Source: Microvirga sp. (GTDB taxonomy: Bacteria > Pseudomonadota > Alphaproteobacteria > Rhizobiales > Beijerinckiaceae). Taken from it: DNA of 36,457 nucleotides. Shown here in pieces: positions 23,835 through 34,282 of the stretch. The stretch's first letter is position 1; each line of letters begins with the position of its first letter. The notes under the pieces were generated by a model that was given only the letters and a program-made list of their open reading frames with translations, made no database searches and had not been told where the DNA came from. The translations under genes were made by a program, and so were the position numbers. Where the stretch lies: contig NZ_JACXAB010000040.1 in the NCBI RefSeq assembly GCF_014699075.1, positions 1-36,457 on the forward strand, given 5' to 3'.

Positions 23835-24629
23835 ATGACCGCCCTGTCCCGCCTCACGCCGCCCTTCGCGCCCGGCACGGTCTGGCTCGTGGGCGCAGGC
23901 CCGGGCGATCCCGGCCTGCTCACGATCCACGCCCTGAACGCCCTCGCGAAGGCGGATGCGATCGTCTACGACGCCCTCGTCGATCCGGCCGTCCTGTCGT
24001 TCGCCCGGGAAGGTGCGGCCCTGGAATTCGCCGGCAAGCGCGGCGGCAAGCCTTCGGCGGTGCAGCGGGACATCTGCGAGCGGCTGATCCAGCTCGCCCG
24101 CGAGGGCAAGCGTGTGCTGCGGCTCAAAGGCGGCGACCCGTTCATCTTCGGACGCGGCGGCGAGGAAGCCCTGGCCCTCTCCGAGGCCGGCATTCCCTTC
24201 CGCATCATTCCGGGCGTGTCGAGCGGGCTGGCCTCGCTGGCCATCCACGGCGTGCCGGCGACCATGCGCAAGACGAACCACGCGGTGATCCTCGCCACCG
24301 GCCACCCTGCCCCGGATGCCGAGATCGAATGGGCGTCGCTGGCCCGCACGGGCGCGCCCATTGTGCTCTACATGGCGGTGTCGAACCTTCCTTCCATCGT
24401 GCAGGGCCTCATGGAAGGCGGACTTGCAGGCGACACCCCGGCGCTCGTGGTCCATGGGGCAACGACCGCCAAGGAGAGCCTCGTGGAGGGAACGCTCGCA
24501 ACCCTGCCGAAGCTTGCCGAGGACGGGCTCATCCGCTCGCCCGCCATCGTGGCCATCGGAGCCATTGCGGCCTTCCGCTCGGCCATCGCCAATCACCTGC
24601 TCGAATTCGGCAGCGAGGCGGCCCAGTGA
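23835..24629 (+). CDS. cobA: Uroporphyrinogen III C-methyltransferase
   Basis: A 264-aa SUMT that methylates uroporphyrinogen III at C2 and C7 to give precorrin-2, the branch point into B12 and siroheme. Motifs: VWLVGAGPGDPGLLT, ADAIVYDALVD, LRLKGGDPFIFGRGGEE (about 96-112) and IPGVSSGLASLAIHGVP. It lacks the CysG dehydrogenase/chelatase domain, so it is the single-function form. Divergent from cbiD with 71 bases between the start codons; its stop overlaps the GTG of cobB. Confidence 0.96.
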   Translation: MTALSRLTPPFAPGTVWLVGAGPGDPGLLTIHALNALAKADAIVYDALVDPAVLSFAREGAALEFAGKRGGKPSAVQRDICERLIQLAREGKRVLRLKGGDPFIFGRGGEEALALSEAGIPFRIIPGVSSGLASLAIHGVPATMRKTNHAVILATGHPAPDAEIEWASLARTGAPIVLYMAVSNLPSIVQGLMEGGLAGDTPALVVHGATTAKESLVEGTLATLPKLAEDGLIRSPAIVAIGAIAAFRSAIANHLLEFGSEAAQ

Positions 24630-25948
24630 GCCTCCGCCCGGGCCTGCTGATCGCCGCACCCCGTTCGGGTTCGGGCAAGACCACCATCGTGCTCGGGCTC
24701 CAGCGGGCACTCGCGCGAAAAGGCCTCAACGTGCGCGGCGTGAAATGCGGTCCCGATTATATCGACCCGGCATTCCACGCGGCAGCCACCGGCGCTCCAA
24801 GCTTCAATCTCGACAGCTTCGCCATGAGCCGGCCGCTGCTTGGATCCATCGCGTCCCAGGCTGCCGGCAACGCCGACCTCGTGATCGCCGAAGGCTCGAT
24901 GGGCCTCTTCGACGGCATCCGCCAGGAGACCGGTCGAACCGGCGCGAGCGCCGACATCGCGGCCCTGTTCGGCTGGCCGGTGATCCTCGTTCTCGACGTG
25001 TCGGGGCACGCGCAATCAGCCGCCGCCGTCGCGCTCGGCTGCGCCCGCTTCGACCCACGGATCGAGGTGGCCGGAGTGGTGCTGAACAAGGTCGCGAGCG
25101 AACGGCACCGCAGGCTGGTGGAGGATGGCATGGCCCGCATCGGCCTGCCGGTTCTCGGCGCCCTCATGCGCAACGCGGACCTGGCCCTGCCGGAGCGCCA
25201 TCTCGGTCTCGTCCAGGCTGGCGAGACGGAGGAACTCGACGCGCGGCTCGAGCGCCTGGCGGATGCGGTGGAAGGCGCCGTCGACGTCGACCGGCTCGCA
25301 GCCCTCGCCCGGCCGACACAGCTCGACAGCCCGGACGACGTGATGCCCCTGCCCCCGCCGGGGCAGCGCATCGCGCTGGCCTCCGATCAGGCCTTCTCCT
25401 TCGTCTATCCGCATGTGCTCGCCGGCTGGCGCAAGGCTGGAGCGGAGATCGTGACCTTCTCGCCTCTCGCTGACGAGCCTCCGCCGTCCGACTGCGACGT
25501 CTGTTGGCTGCCCGGTGGCTATCCGGAGCTTCACGCGGGGCGCATTGCCAACGCAGGTCGTTTTCTCGGCACCCTGCAGAGCTTTGCAGAGAGCCGGCCG
25601 GTTCATGGGGAGTGCGGCGGCTACATGGTCTTAGGGGAGTCGCTCAAAGACGGCGAAGGCTGCACACATCGGATGGCGGGTCTCCTGCCCGTCGAAACAA
25701 GCTATGCCAAGCGCAGGATGCATCTCGGCTATCGGGTTGCAGCCCTGCTCCACGATGGCGTGCTGGGCCGCGCCGGCGAACGTCTCGTCGGCCATGAGTT
25801 CCACTATGCTTCCGTTACGCAGAGCGATACGGACGCAGAGGCCGCTTTCGCCAGGACCACGGATGCCGAGGGGAACGATCTGGGTATCGCGGGCCACAGA
25901 CAAGGTCATGTGACCGGCAGCTTCTTCCACGTGATCGCACGCAGGTGA
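24626..25948 (+). CDS. cobB: Hydrogenobyrinic acid a,c-diamide synthase
   Basis: A 440-aa glutamine-dependent amidotransferase that amidates the a and c side chains of hydrogenobyrinic acid, making the substrate of the CobNST chelatase. The P-loop is PRSGSGKTT (about 10-18), followed by VKCGPDYIDPAFHAAATG. The C-terminal amidotransferase domain has LPGGYPELHA, nucleophile Cys330 in HGECGGYMVLGE and a late GSFFHVIAR with the catalytic His. GTG 24626 overlaps the cobA stop (GTGA) and gives a normal N-terminus. It closes the cobalamin cluster on the right. Confidence 0.95.
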   Translation: MSLRPGLLIAAPRSGSGKTTIVLGLQRALARKGLNVRGVKCGPDYIDPAFHAAATGAPSFNLDSFAMSRPLLGSIASQAAGNADLVIAEGSMGLFDGIRQETGRTGASADIAALFGWPVILVLDVSGHAQSAAAVALGCARFDPRIEVAGVVLNKVASERHRRLVEDGMARIGLPVLGALMRNADLALPERHLGLVQAGETEELDARLERLADAVEGAVDVDRLAALARPTQLDSPDDVMPLPPPGQRIALASDQAFSFVYPHVLAGWRKAGAEIVTFSPLADEPPPSDCDVCWLPGGYPELHAGRIANAGRFLGTLQSFAESRPVHGECGGYMVLGESLKDGEGCTHRMAGLLPVETSYAKRRMHLGYRVAALLHDGVLGRAGERLVGHEFHYASVTQSDTDAEAAFARTTDAEGNDLGIAGHRQGHVTGSFFHVIARR

Positions 25949-26025
25949 TTGGTCTCCACGCTCAGACCTTTCCGTGAACCACCCGGAGGCAAAGGAGTTG
26001 AACAGGACCAGACAAGGAGACCATC

Positions 26026-26193
26026 ATGAGCCTGAAGCTGATTCTGCCCCTTGCTGCCCTGCTTGCCCTGTCCGCCTGCGGCGACGATGGGCCGGATGAG
26101 ACGGGAAGCACGGGCACCGACAACCAGCCTGCCCAAACGACTCCTGCCAATCCCACGGCTCCCAGCCGCCCAGCTGGACCGCCTGCGCAGTAA
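26026..26193 (+). CDS. Small lipoprotein (55 aa)
   Basis: ATG 26026 follows a strong AAGGAGA site. The product has a lipoprotein signal (MSLKLILPLAALLALSAC) with lipobox LSAC, so Cys18 should be lipidated after cleavage. The mature part is only 38 residues, rich in Gly, Asp, Thr, Pro and Asn (ending RPAGPPAQ), and probably disordered. It stands alone between cobB and a 67-aa gene. Function unknown. Confidence 0.7.
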   Translation: MSLKLILPLAALLALSACGDDGPDETGSTGTDNQPAQTTPANPTAPSRPAGPPAQ

Positions 26194-26519
26194 GCCGACT
26201 GCTCTCTCCGTAACCTGAAGCATTCCCGAGGCGGCGGCAGCGAGCGTGCGCCTTGGGGCTTATCTCATGTTAATGCGCCTGCTCGGGCTCTGCGGTCTCC
26301 TGATGCCTGTCATGTCCGGAACGGGGACGGCATCATGCCGCGGGCGGGAGCCAAAGGGACAAACCGTCATCCTTTTGCCGCAGCCTTCCTTCCTGATCTG
26401 GTCAAAGCGTGGAAAAGCGCGAGCTGACTTTCGAGCTTGGCAGCCTCATCGGGACATCGCACGGCGCTCCTGCTGGCATTCAAGCTTCCTCCGCTCGCAT
26501 TGAAATGGTGGAGGCGCCC
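26194..26519. other. Intergenic region
   Basis: No gene is supported in these 326 bases between the lipoprotein and the 67-aa gene. An 85-codon frame from GTG 26246 begins hydrophobic but has no ribosome site and continues with an unlikely composition. I see no hairpin with a T-run. Confidence 0.4.
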
Positions 26520-26723
26520 ATGAAAGAGGCATTCCATATCGGACAGCTTGTCCGGATCAGCAGACCGGCCTCGGGCTATGCCGATCACCGCACCTACTGC
26601 ATCCTTTGCCTCGTGTCGAAGGCAGACGGATACGCCGTTTACCGGGTCAAGAACACGGTCGGCGCTGAGCGCCTCGTCAGAGCCGATGAGATCGAGCCGG
26701 CCGCTCTCACGGCCGTACCATAG
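26520..26723 (+). CDS. 67-aa conserved-type hypothetical protein
   Basis: ATG 26520 follows GGAGG by five bases. The product (starts MKEAFHIGQLVRISRP) resembles a short beta-rich protein type seen widely in Rhizobiales, in which a Gly-X-X-Val-Arg opening is followed by a strand pair (YCILCLVSKADGYAVYRVK) and ends in RLVRADEIEPAAL. It may adopt a small SH3-like barrel; function unknown. A longer frame from 26409 lacks a comparable ribosome site. Confidence 0.6.
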   Translation: MKEAFHIGQLVRISRPASGYADHRTYCILCLVSKADGYAVYRVKNTVGAERLVRADEIEPAALTAVP

Positions 26724-26976
26724 AAGAACCGCCTGAACTCCTGATCGGACGATGCAGCCGTCGGAAACAATGTCCGGCGGCGTATTAGCCCATGGTAGCG
26801 GGTGATGGCACCTTGCCCTCCCTGGGTGGGCACGACAGAATACTTCCCCAACGACGCCTTAAACGGGCAGCCGGCAAAAAGACCGGCAGGTGCATGCGCC
26901 GGTACGGCCATGCATCAAGAGGGAACGTAGCCATACCGCGCCAGAAGACGCGCGGGTGCCAGGGAGGTTGACGTCT

Positions 26977-28952
26977 TTGACGACGGCAGCAGATGCGCGC
27001 GCGGATACATTTCCAAAACTGCTCGTGCGCAACGCGCGCACGCGCCCGAACCGCACGGCGTTTCGGCACAAGGACCTGGGGATCTGGCAATCCTGGACAT
27101 GGGGCGAGGTGCACGAGATCGTGCGTGCCTATGCCAGCGGGTTGCAGTCGCTCGGACTGAAGCGTGGCGGCAAGATCGCCATCGTCGGCTACAACCGGCC
27201 CTATCTCTACTGGAGCATCGCTGCGGCCCAATGGATCGGCGCGATTCCGATCCCGGTTTACGCGGACTCCGTCGCCGACGAGATGGCCTATGTGCTGGCC
27301 CATGCGGAGGTGACGCACGCGGCCGTGCAGGACCAGGAGCAGGTCGACAAGCTCCTCGCCGTGTCCGAGCAACTGCCCCAGCTTCAGCATGTGCTCTACG
27401 ACGAGCAGAAGGGCCTGAGGGATTACGATCACAGCCGCCTGCACTCCATCGAATCCGTCGTGGAGGAAGGTCGCGCCCGGCTTGCCGATGCTCAGGAGGC
27501 TGAGGCCATCGAGCGCGCGCTCCAGGACGGCAAGGGCGCGGACCTCGCGATCATTCTCTACACCTCCGGCACCACAGGGCGCCCCAAGGGCGTAATGCTC
27601 ACCTCGGATGCGGTGATCGCAGCAGCCGAGATCGGCTGCGATTTCGACAAGCTCGACGAGAGCGACGAGATCATGGCCTATCTGCCGATCGCCTGGGTGG
27701 GCGACCACATCTTCTCCTATGCGCAGGCCTTTCTCGCCGGTTTGTGCGTCAACTGTCCTGAGAGCCCGGAGACGGTGGCGGATGACCGCCGTGAGATCGG
27801 CGCCACTTACGTCTTCGCGCCGCCGCGCATTTTCGAGAGCATGCTGACGCTCACCATGGTGCGCATCGAGGATGCGAGCGCGCTCAAGCGGCGCATGTTC
27901 CGCTTCTTCATCGACCACGCCAACAAGGTCGGCGAGAGGATCCTGAACCGGGAGCCGGGCGTCGGCGCATGGGACCGCCTTCTCTGGCAAGTCGGCAACG
28001 TGCTCGTCTACGCGCCGCTGCGCAACCGCTTCGGCATGACGCGGGTGAAGGTGGGCTACACGGCGGGCGAGGCCATCGGCCCCGAGATCTTCCGCTTCTA
28101 TCGCTCCATCGGGGTGAACCTGAAGCAGCTCTACGGGCAGACGGAAGCCAGCGTCTACATCACCATGCAGCCCGATGGCGAGATCCGCGCCGACACGGTC
28201 GGCCGCCCTGCCCCGCAGGTCGAAATCCGCATCGCCGACAATGGCGAGGTGCTCTACCGCTCGCCCGGCGTCTTCGTCGGCTACTACAAGGATGACGAGA
28301 AAACCGCCGAGACGAAGACGGCAGACGGCTTCGTGCATTCGGGCGATGCCGGCTTCTTCGACCAGAACGGCCATCTCAAGATCATCGACCGCGCCAAGGA
28401 TGTGGGCAAGATGCAGGACGGGGCGCTCTTCCCGCCGAAATACGTCGAGAACAAGCTGAAGTTCTATCCCAACATCAAGGAAGCGGTCTGCTTCGGCGAC
28501 GGGCGCGACTATGTGGCGGCCTTCATCAACATCGACCTCGTGGCGGTGAGCAACTGGGCGGAGCGGAATGGCGTCACTTACGCCTCCTATCAGGAGCTCG
28601 CCGGCCATCCTCGCGTATACGACATGATTGAGAAGCATGTGGACGAGGTGAACCGTTCGCTCGCCACCGAGCCCCGCATGGGCGGCGCGCAGATCAAGCG
28701 CTTCCTGATCCTGCACAAGGAACTCGATGCCGACGATGGCGAGCTCACGCGCACGCAGAAGGTGCGCCGCGGCTTCATCGCCGACCGGTACGCTCCCCTC
28801 ATCCAGGCGCTCTACGACGGCTCCACCGAGGCCGACATCTCGACGGAGGTCACTTTCGAGGACGGACGCAAGGGCGTGATCTCCGCACGGGTCAAGATCA
28901 AGGACATGACGCTTTATCCGGCCGAGAACGGGCATGTACTGGAGGCCGCGGA

Positions 28953-28956
<4 letters not shown>
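26977..28956 (+). CDS. Long-chain-type acyl-CoA ligase (AMP-forming)
   Basis: A 659-aa adenylate-forming enzyme that activates a carboxylic acid with ATP and CoA. Motifs: phosphate loop YTSGTTGRPKG (195-205), AYLPIAW, QLYGQTEAS (about 386-394), SGDAGFFDQNGHLKIIDRAKD and the C-terminal GELTRTQKVRR that long-chain fatty acyl-CoA ligases carry near the catalytic Lys. The start is probably TTG 26977, nine bases after AGGGAGG; a GTG at 26890 would add 29 residues. Its stop overlaps the ATG of livG (ATGA). The coupling to a LIV-type importer suggests it acts on the imported substrate, perhaps an aromatic or branched acid, even though its sequence is of the long-chain class. Confidence 0.88.
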
Positions 28957-29753
<797 letters not shown>

Positions 29754-29762
29754 GGACGGGCG

Positions 29763-30719
29763 ATGGACATGCTTTATAAGGTTTTCATCGAGCCCTTCGT
29801 GTTCATGGGCGAGGCCCCGGACCTCCTGATCCAGACCCTGTGGGAGGGGCTCGTCTCCGGCGTGCTCTATGCGCTGATCGCGCTCGGCTTCGTGCTCATC
29901 TTCAAGGCCTCAGGCGTCTTCAACTTCGCGCAAGGCATCATGGTCGTGTTTGCGGCCCTGACCCTGGTGGGGCTCTACGAGAAGGGCGTGCCGGCCTTCC
30001 TGGCGCTCATCCTCGCGGTGCTCGTTATGCTCGTTCTCGCCATCGTGGTGGAGCGGGTGGTGCTGCGGCCACTCGTCAACCAGCCCGACATCATCCTGTT
30101 CATGGCGACCTTCGGGCTCACCTATTTCCTCATCGGATTCGGCGAACTCATCTTCGGCGGCAATCCGAAGGAAATGATTACCGACGCGCTGTTCCTGCCC
30201 CAGGGCACGACGGAGCTGGATATGCTGGGCGGCATGGTGCGCTTCCAGCACCTCGACATCGCAGCGGCCGTCATCGCGTCGATCATGATCGGCCTGCTGG
30301 CGGTGTTCTTCTCCAAAACCCGCATCGGCCGAGCATTGCGCGCGGTAGCGGACAGCCACAAGGCTGCCCTCTCGGTCGGGATCTCGCTCAACCAGATCTG
30401 GGTGATCGTGTGGTTTGCCGCCGGCATCGTGGCGCTGGTGGCAGGCATCATGTGGGGGGCACGCTCAGGCGTGTCCTTCTCGCTCCAGATCATCGCGTTG
30501 AAAGCGCTGCCCGTTCTCATCCTCGGCGGCTTCACGTCCATTCCCGGCGCCATCATCGGTGGCCTCATCATCGGCGTGGGCGAAAAGATCGGTGAGTTCT
30601 ATTGGGGGCCGCTCGTAGGCGGCGGCGTCGAGACGTGGCTTGCCTATGTGATCGCCCTGCTCTTCCTGCTCTACAGGCCGCAGGGTCTGTTCGGCGAAAA
30701 GATCATCGAACGGATTTAA
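29763..30719 (+). CDS. livH: ABC transporter permease, LivH type
   Basis: A 318-aa inner-membrane permease with about eight hydrophobic helices. LivH signatures are GLVSGVLYALIALGFVLIFKASGVFNFAQG near the N-terminus (in pieces: GVLYALIALGF, FNFAQG) and RALRAVADSHKAALSVGI in the cytoplasmic coupling loop. It contacts the LivG/LivF ATPases and forms the channel with LivM. It lies nine bases after livG. Confidence 0.93.
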   Translation: MDMLYKVFIEPFVFMGEAPDLLIQTLWEGLVSGVLYALIALGFVLIFKASGVFNFAQGIMVVFAALTLVGLYEKGVPAFLALILAVLVMLVLAIVVERVVLRPLVNQPDIILFMATFGLTYFLIGFGELIFGGNPKEMITDALFLPQGTTELDMLGGMVRFQHLDIAAAVIASIMIGLLAVFFSKTRIGRALRAVADSHKAALSVGISLNQIWVIVWFAAGIVALVAGIMWGARSGVSFSLQIIALKALPVLILGGFTSIPGAIIGGLIIGVGEKIGEFYWGPLVGGGVETWLAYVIALLFLLYRPQGLFGEKIIERI

Positions 30720-30732
30720 GAGGGATTGTTCA

Positions 30733-31818
30733 GTGCTCTACCGTGAGGCCGGCCAGTTCAAGACCAACTATGTGGCGGACAGCGCGATCTTCCCCCTGCG
30801 CCAGGACCGGATCGGAATCGGCCTCATCATCATTGCCGCCTATGCCCTGGCCTTCCTCGGCAACAGCTTCCTGCTGCAGGCGGTGATGATCCCGTTCCTG
30901 GTGTTCTCGCTGGCGTCCATCGGGCTCAACATTCTCACGGGCTATACGGGCCTGCTGTCGCTGGGCACCGGCGCCTTCATGGGCGTGGGCGCCTATGCCT
31001 GCTACAAGCTGATGACGGCCTTTCCGGGGGTGAACGTCATCGTCTGGATCTTCGTCTCCGGCTTTTTCTCGGCTGCCATCGGCGCGCTGTTCGGGCTGCC
31101 GTCGCTTCGCATCAAGGGCTTCTATCTGGCAGTTGCGACGCTTGCCGCGCAATTCTTCCTGCAATGGTGCTTCATCCGCATTCCGTGGCTGGTGAACTAC
31201 AACGTCTCGGGCGCCCTCGATGCGCCGTTGCGCACCCTGTTCGGCACGCCGATCATGGGTCCGAACGCCACGCCGCAGACGCGCTACCTGGTGGTGCTCA
31301 CCATCGTGATCCTGCTCACCTGGCTCGCCTCGAACCTCGTCCATGGCCGCATCGGGCGCATGTGGATCGCGATCCGCGACATGGATCTGGCGGCCGAGCT
31401 CATGGGCATCAGGCCTCTGCAGACGAAGCTCCTGGCCTTTGCGGTGTCCTCTTACTACTGCGGCGTTGCCGGCGCGCTCCTCGTGTTCCTCTGGTACGGC
31501 GGCGCGGAATATGACGTGTTCAACATCAACCAGTCCTTCTTCATCCTGTTCATGGTGATCATCGGAGGGCTTGGCAGCCTCATCGGCTCGTTCTTCGGCG
31601 CGGCGCTCATCTTCATCCTGCCGATCGTGCTCGGCATCGTGCTGCCCGCAATGCTTTCACCCTTCGGCATCTCGGTGGGTGCCGACGTCATCGAGCACCT
31701 GCGCTTCATGATTGTGGGCGCGCTCATCATCTTTTTCCTGATCGTCGAACCGCACGGCCTCGCGCGGCTCTGGCAGATTGGCAAGCAGAAGCTCCTGGTC
31801 TGGCCGTTCCCCTACTGA
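30733..31818 (+). CDS. livM: ABC transporter permease, LivM type
   Basis: A 361-aa second permease subunit. It has the LivM motif LNILTGYTGLLSLGTGAFMGVGAYA (as NILTGYTGLLSLG) near the N-terminus, GRIGRMWIAIRDMDLAAELMG in the coupling loop and about nine hydrophobic segments. The start is GTG 30733, placed 6-8 bases after a GAGGG site. The gap to livH is 13 bases. Confidence 0.92.
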   Translation: MLYREAGQFKTNYVADSAIFPLRQDRIGIGLIIIAAYALAFLGNSFLLQAVMIPFLVFSLASIGLNILTGYTGLLSLGTGAFMGVGAYACYKLMTAFPGVNVIVWIFVSGFFSAAIGALFGLPSLRIKGFYLAVATLAAQFFLQWCFIRIPWLVNYNVSGALDAPLRTLFGTPIMGPNATPQTRYLVVLTIVILLTWLASNLVHGRIGRMWIAIRDMDLAAELMGIRPLQTKLLAFAVSSYYCGVAGALLVFLWYGGAEYDVFNINQSFFILFMVIIGGLGSLIGSFFGAALIFILPIVLGIVLPAMLSPFGISVGADVIEHLRFMIVGALIIFFLIVEPHGLARLWQIGKQKLLVWPFPY

Positions 31819-31891
31819 CGGCGGACCGAAAGGAGACAAGACGGAACAACAATTCGGCCGTCTGGCCGATACAACGGGAGGAAACGCAACC

Positions 31892-33214
31892 ATGTCGTTT
31901 CGTAAACTAGGTCTTGGATTAGCCGCCGCGACGATGCTCGCAGGCATGGCCCTGCCTGCTTTCGCGCAGGACTCGGTCTATGTTCCCCTCTTCACCTACC
32001 GCACCGGCCCCTTCGCCGGATCCGGCACCCACATCGCCGACGGCATGCACGATTACCTGCGAATGCTGAACGAGCGCGACGGCGGCATTGGCGGCGTCAA
32101 GCTTGCTCTCGAGGAATGCGAGACCGGCTACGACACCAAGAAGGGTGTCGAATGCTATGAATCCGTGAAGGGCAAGAACCCGGTTATCGTGAACCCGTGG
32201 TCGACGGGCATCACCCTGCCGCTCATCCCGCGCGCCTCCGTGGACAAGATCCCGATCCTGTCCATGGCCTACGGTCTCTCGGCGTCCGCCCGCGGCGACA
32301 TCTTCCCCTGGGTGTTCAACCCGCCGGCCACCTACTGGGATGGCCTGTCGATGATCGTCAAATACATCGGCGAGAAGGAAGGCGGACTGGAGAAGCTGAA
32401 GGGCAAGAAGATCGGCTTCCTGCATCTCGACGCGGCCTTCGGCAAGGAGCCGATCCCGCTGCTCCAGGAAATGGCGAAGGATATCGGCTTCGAAGTCGCG
32501 CTTTACCCTGTTGCCGCACAGGACATGCAGAACCAGTCCTCGCAATGGCTCAGCGCCCGCCGTGATCGGCCCGATTACATGATCATGTGGGGCTGGGGCT
32601 CCATGAACGGCGCGGCCGTGAAGGAAGCGGTCCGTTCGGGCTATCCGATGGACAAGTTCTACTCGGTCTGGTGGCCGGGTGAGGACGACGCCCGTGCGGG
32701 CGGCGCCGGCGCCAAGGGCTTCAAGATGCTCAACTGGCATGCGGTGGGAACGAACTTCCCGGCCATCCAGGACATCCAGAAGCACGTGGTCGACAAGGGC
32801 CTCTCGAAGGCCCAGAAGGACAAGGTCGGCGAGCTTCTCTACAACCGCGGTGTCTACAACTCGCTGCTGATCGCCGAGGGCATTGCCCAGGCCCAGAAGG
32901 TCACCGGCAAGAAGGTCGTGACCGGCGAGGATGTGCGCCGCGGCATGGAGAACATCAAGCTCGATCCGGCCCGCCTGAAGGAGCTCGGCCTCGAAGGGTT
33001 CACCGACCAGCTCGTGCTGTCCTGCTCGGACCACAACGGCCACCGCGCCGCCTTCATGCAGGAATGGGACGGCACCAAGTGGGTGAAGATCTCCAAGCCC
33101 ATCGAGCCGATGACCGACCGCGTCAAGGGTCAGCTCGAAGCCGCCGCGAAGGACTATGCCGATAAGAACGCCGGCTGGCCCAAGCGCTCGGAGGCTTGCG
33201 ACAAGGCGAGCTAA
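31892..33214 (+). CDS. livK: Periplasmic substrate-binding protein, LivK/type 1 PBP
   Basis: A 440-aa secreted binding protein for the Liv-type importer. The signal peptide is MSFRKLGLGLAAATMLAGMA then LPAFA, cut before QDS (after residue 25). The mature protein opens VPLFTYRTGPFAGSGTHIADGMHDY, the substrate-site segment of type 1 periplasmic binding proteins. It is larger than LivJ/LivK of enteric bacteria (about 345-370 aa) and closer to the Rhizobiales and Rhodopseudomonas type, several of which bind aromatic acids. ATG 31892 follows GGGAGGA. The ligand cannot be read from the sequence. Confidence 0.9.
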   Translation: MSFRKLGLGLAAATMLAGMALPAFAQDSVYVPLFTYRTGPFAGSGTHIADGMHDYLRMLNERDGGIGGVKLALEECETGYDTKKGVECYESVKGKNPVIVNPWSTGITLPLIPRASVDKIPILSMAYGLSASARGDIFPWVFNPPATYWDGLSMIVKYIGEKEGGLEKLKGKKIGFLHLDAAFGKEPIPLLQEMAKDIGFEVALYPVAAQDMQNQSSQWLSARRDRPDYMIMWGWGSMNGAAVKEAVRSGYPMDKFYSVWWPGEDDARAGGAGAKGFKMLNWHAVGTNFPAIQDIQKHVVDKGLSKAQKDKVGELLYNRGVYNSLLIAEGIAQAQKVTGKKVVTGEDVRRGMENIKLDPARLKELGLEGFTDQLVLSCSDHNGHRAAFMQEWDGTKWVKISKPIEPMTDRVKGQLEAAAKDYADKNAGWPKRSEACDKAS

Positions 33215-33228
33215 GGCAATCTCGCTGA

Positions 33229-33410
33229 ACCCTCTCCCCACCGCAAGTCGGGTGTTCCCGACTTGCGTTCTTAAGGAGGAGCTCGGCAACAGCCGAGATC
33301 CTGGGGAGAGGGTGGCGAACGGAGTGAGCCGGGAGAGGGGAAGTGTTCGTGGAGACGGCCCCTCTCCCACCCTACTTCGCAGGGCACCCTCTCCCGCTTT
33401 GGGGAGAGGG
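33229..33410. repeat. Palindromic repeat block between livK and livF
   Basis: Nested inverted repeats: ACCCTCTCCCC (33229-33239) with GGGGAGAGGGT (33303-33313); CGCAAGTCGGG (33242-33252) with its exact complement (33257-33267); GGGAGAGGGG (33331-33340) with CCCCTCTCCC (33359-33368); and CCCTCTCCC (33387-33395) with GGGAGAGGG (33402-33410). This is the style of mobile intergenic repeats of Rhizobiales. In RNA it would fold into several strong hairpins right after livK, which could stabilise the livK message. Confidence 0.8.
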
Positions 33411-33428
33411 AAAAGGAAAGAAGCGCAC

Positions 33429-34259
33429 ATGAGCAGCGCCGTTCAGATGCAACCCGTCGAAACCGTCCTCACGGTCAACAACATCGAGGTCGTCTACGAC
33501 CACGTCATCCTTGTGCTCAAAGGCGTCTCGCTGAATGTGCCGAAAGGCGGCATCGTCGCCCTGCTCGGGGCGAACGGCGCAGGCAAGACGACAACGCTCA
33601 AAGCCATCTCCAACCTGCTGCGGGCCGAGCGCGGCGAGGTGACGAAGGGATCCATCGAGTTCAACGGCGAGCGCGTCGACAAGCTCTCCCCGAACGAGCT
33701 CGTGCGCCGTGGCTGCATCCAGGTGCTGGAGGGCCGCCACTGCTTCGGCCATCTCACGATCGAGGAGAACCTGCTCACCGGCGCCTTCACGCGCAAGGAC
33801 GGCAATGCCGCCATTCGCCGTGACATCGAGGCGATCTACGAATACTTCCCACGTCTCAAGCAGCGCCGCACCTCGATGGCAGGCTACACCTCCGGCGGCG
33901 AGCAGCAGATGTGCGCCATCGGCCGCGCCATGATGTCGAAACCTTCGATGATCCTGCTGGACGAGCCCTCCATGGGTCTCGCGCCGCAGATCGTGGAGGA
34001 GATTTTCGAGATCGTGCGCAAGCTCAATTCGACGGAGGGCGTCTCCTTCCTCCTGGCCGAGCAGAACACCAACATGGCGCTCAAATACGCCACCTACGGC
34101 TACATCCTCGAAACCGGACGCGTGGTGATGGACGGGCCGGCGCAGATGCTGCGGGAAAACGAGGACGTGAAGGAATTCTACCTCGGCGTATCGGAGGGCG
34201 ACCGCAAGTCGTTCCGCGCGGTGAAAAGCTATAAGCGGCGCAAGCGCTGGCTCGCATGA
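33429..34259 (+). CDS. livF: ABC transporter ATP-binding protein, LivF type
   Basis: A 276-aa second ATPase of the importer. Walker A GANGAGKTT (47-55), Q-loop area VLEGRHCFGHLTIEENL, signature YTSGGEQQM (153-161), Walker B MILLDEPSMGLAP and LLAEQNTNMAL are present. The basic C-terminal tail (KSYKRRKRWLA) is longer than in enteric LivF. ATG 33429 follows an AAGGAAAG site immediately after the repeat block. It completes the five-gene transporter. Confidence 0.93.
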   Translation: MSSAVQMQPVETVLTVNNIEVVYDHVILVLKGVSLNVPKGGIVALLGANGAGKTTTLKAISNLLRAERGEVTKGSIEFNGERVDKLSPNELVRRGCIQVLEGRHCFGHLTIEENLLTGAFTRKDGNAAIRRDIEAIYEYFPRLKQRRTSMAGYTSGGEQQMCAIGRAMMSKPSMILLDEPSMGLAPQIVEEIFEIVRKLNSTEGVSFLLAEQNTNMALKYATYGYILETGRVVMDGPAQMLRENEDVKEFYLGVSEGDRKSFRAVKSYKRRKRWLA

Positions 34260-34282
34260 TGCTAGCATGTGCCGAACCGCAC

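Noticed and set aside
26246..26503. An 85-codon frame with a hydrophobic start
   Set aside because: No ribosome site; the remainder is Arg/Trp/Ser-rich and does not look like a mature secreted protein.
26803..26815. TGGCACCTTGCC, like a sigma-54 promoter
   Set aside because: The spacing between TGGCAC and TTGC is one base, but five are needed.
26785..28935. A very long open frame (716 codons) on the minus strand
   Set aside because: It lies antisense to the acyl-CoA ligase, whose motifs are clear. GC-rich codon use keeps the opposite frame open; the product is Arg/His/Asp-rich and has no domain.
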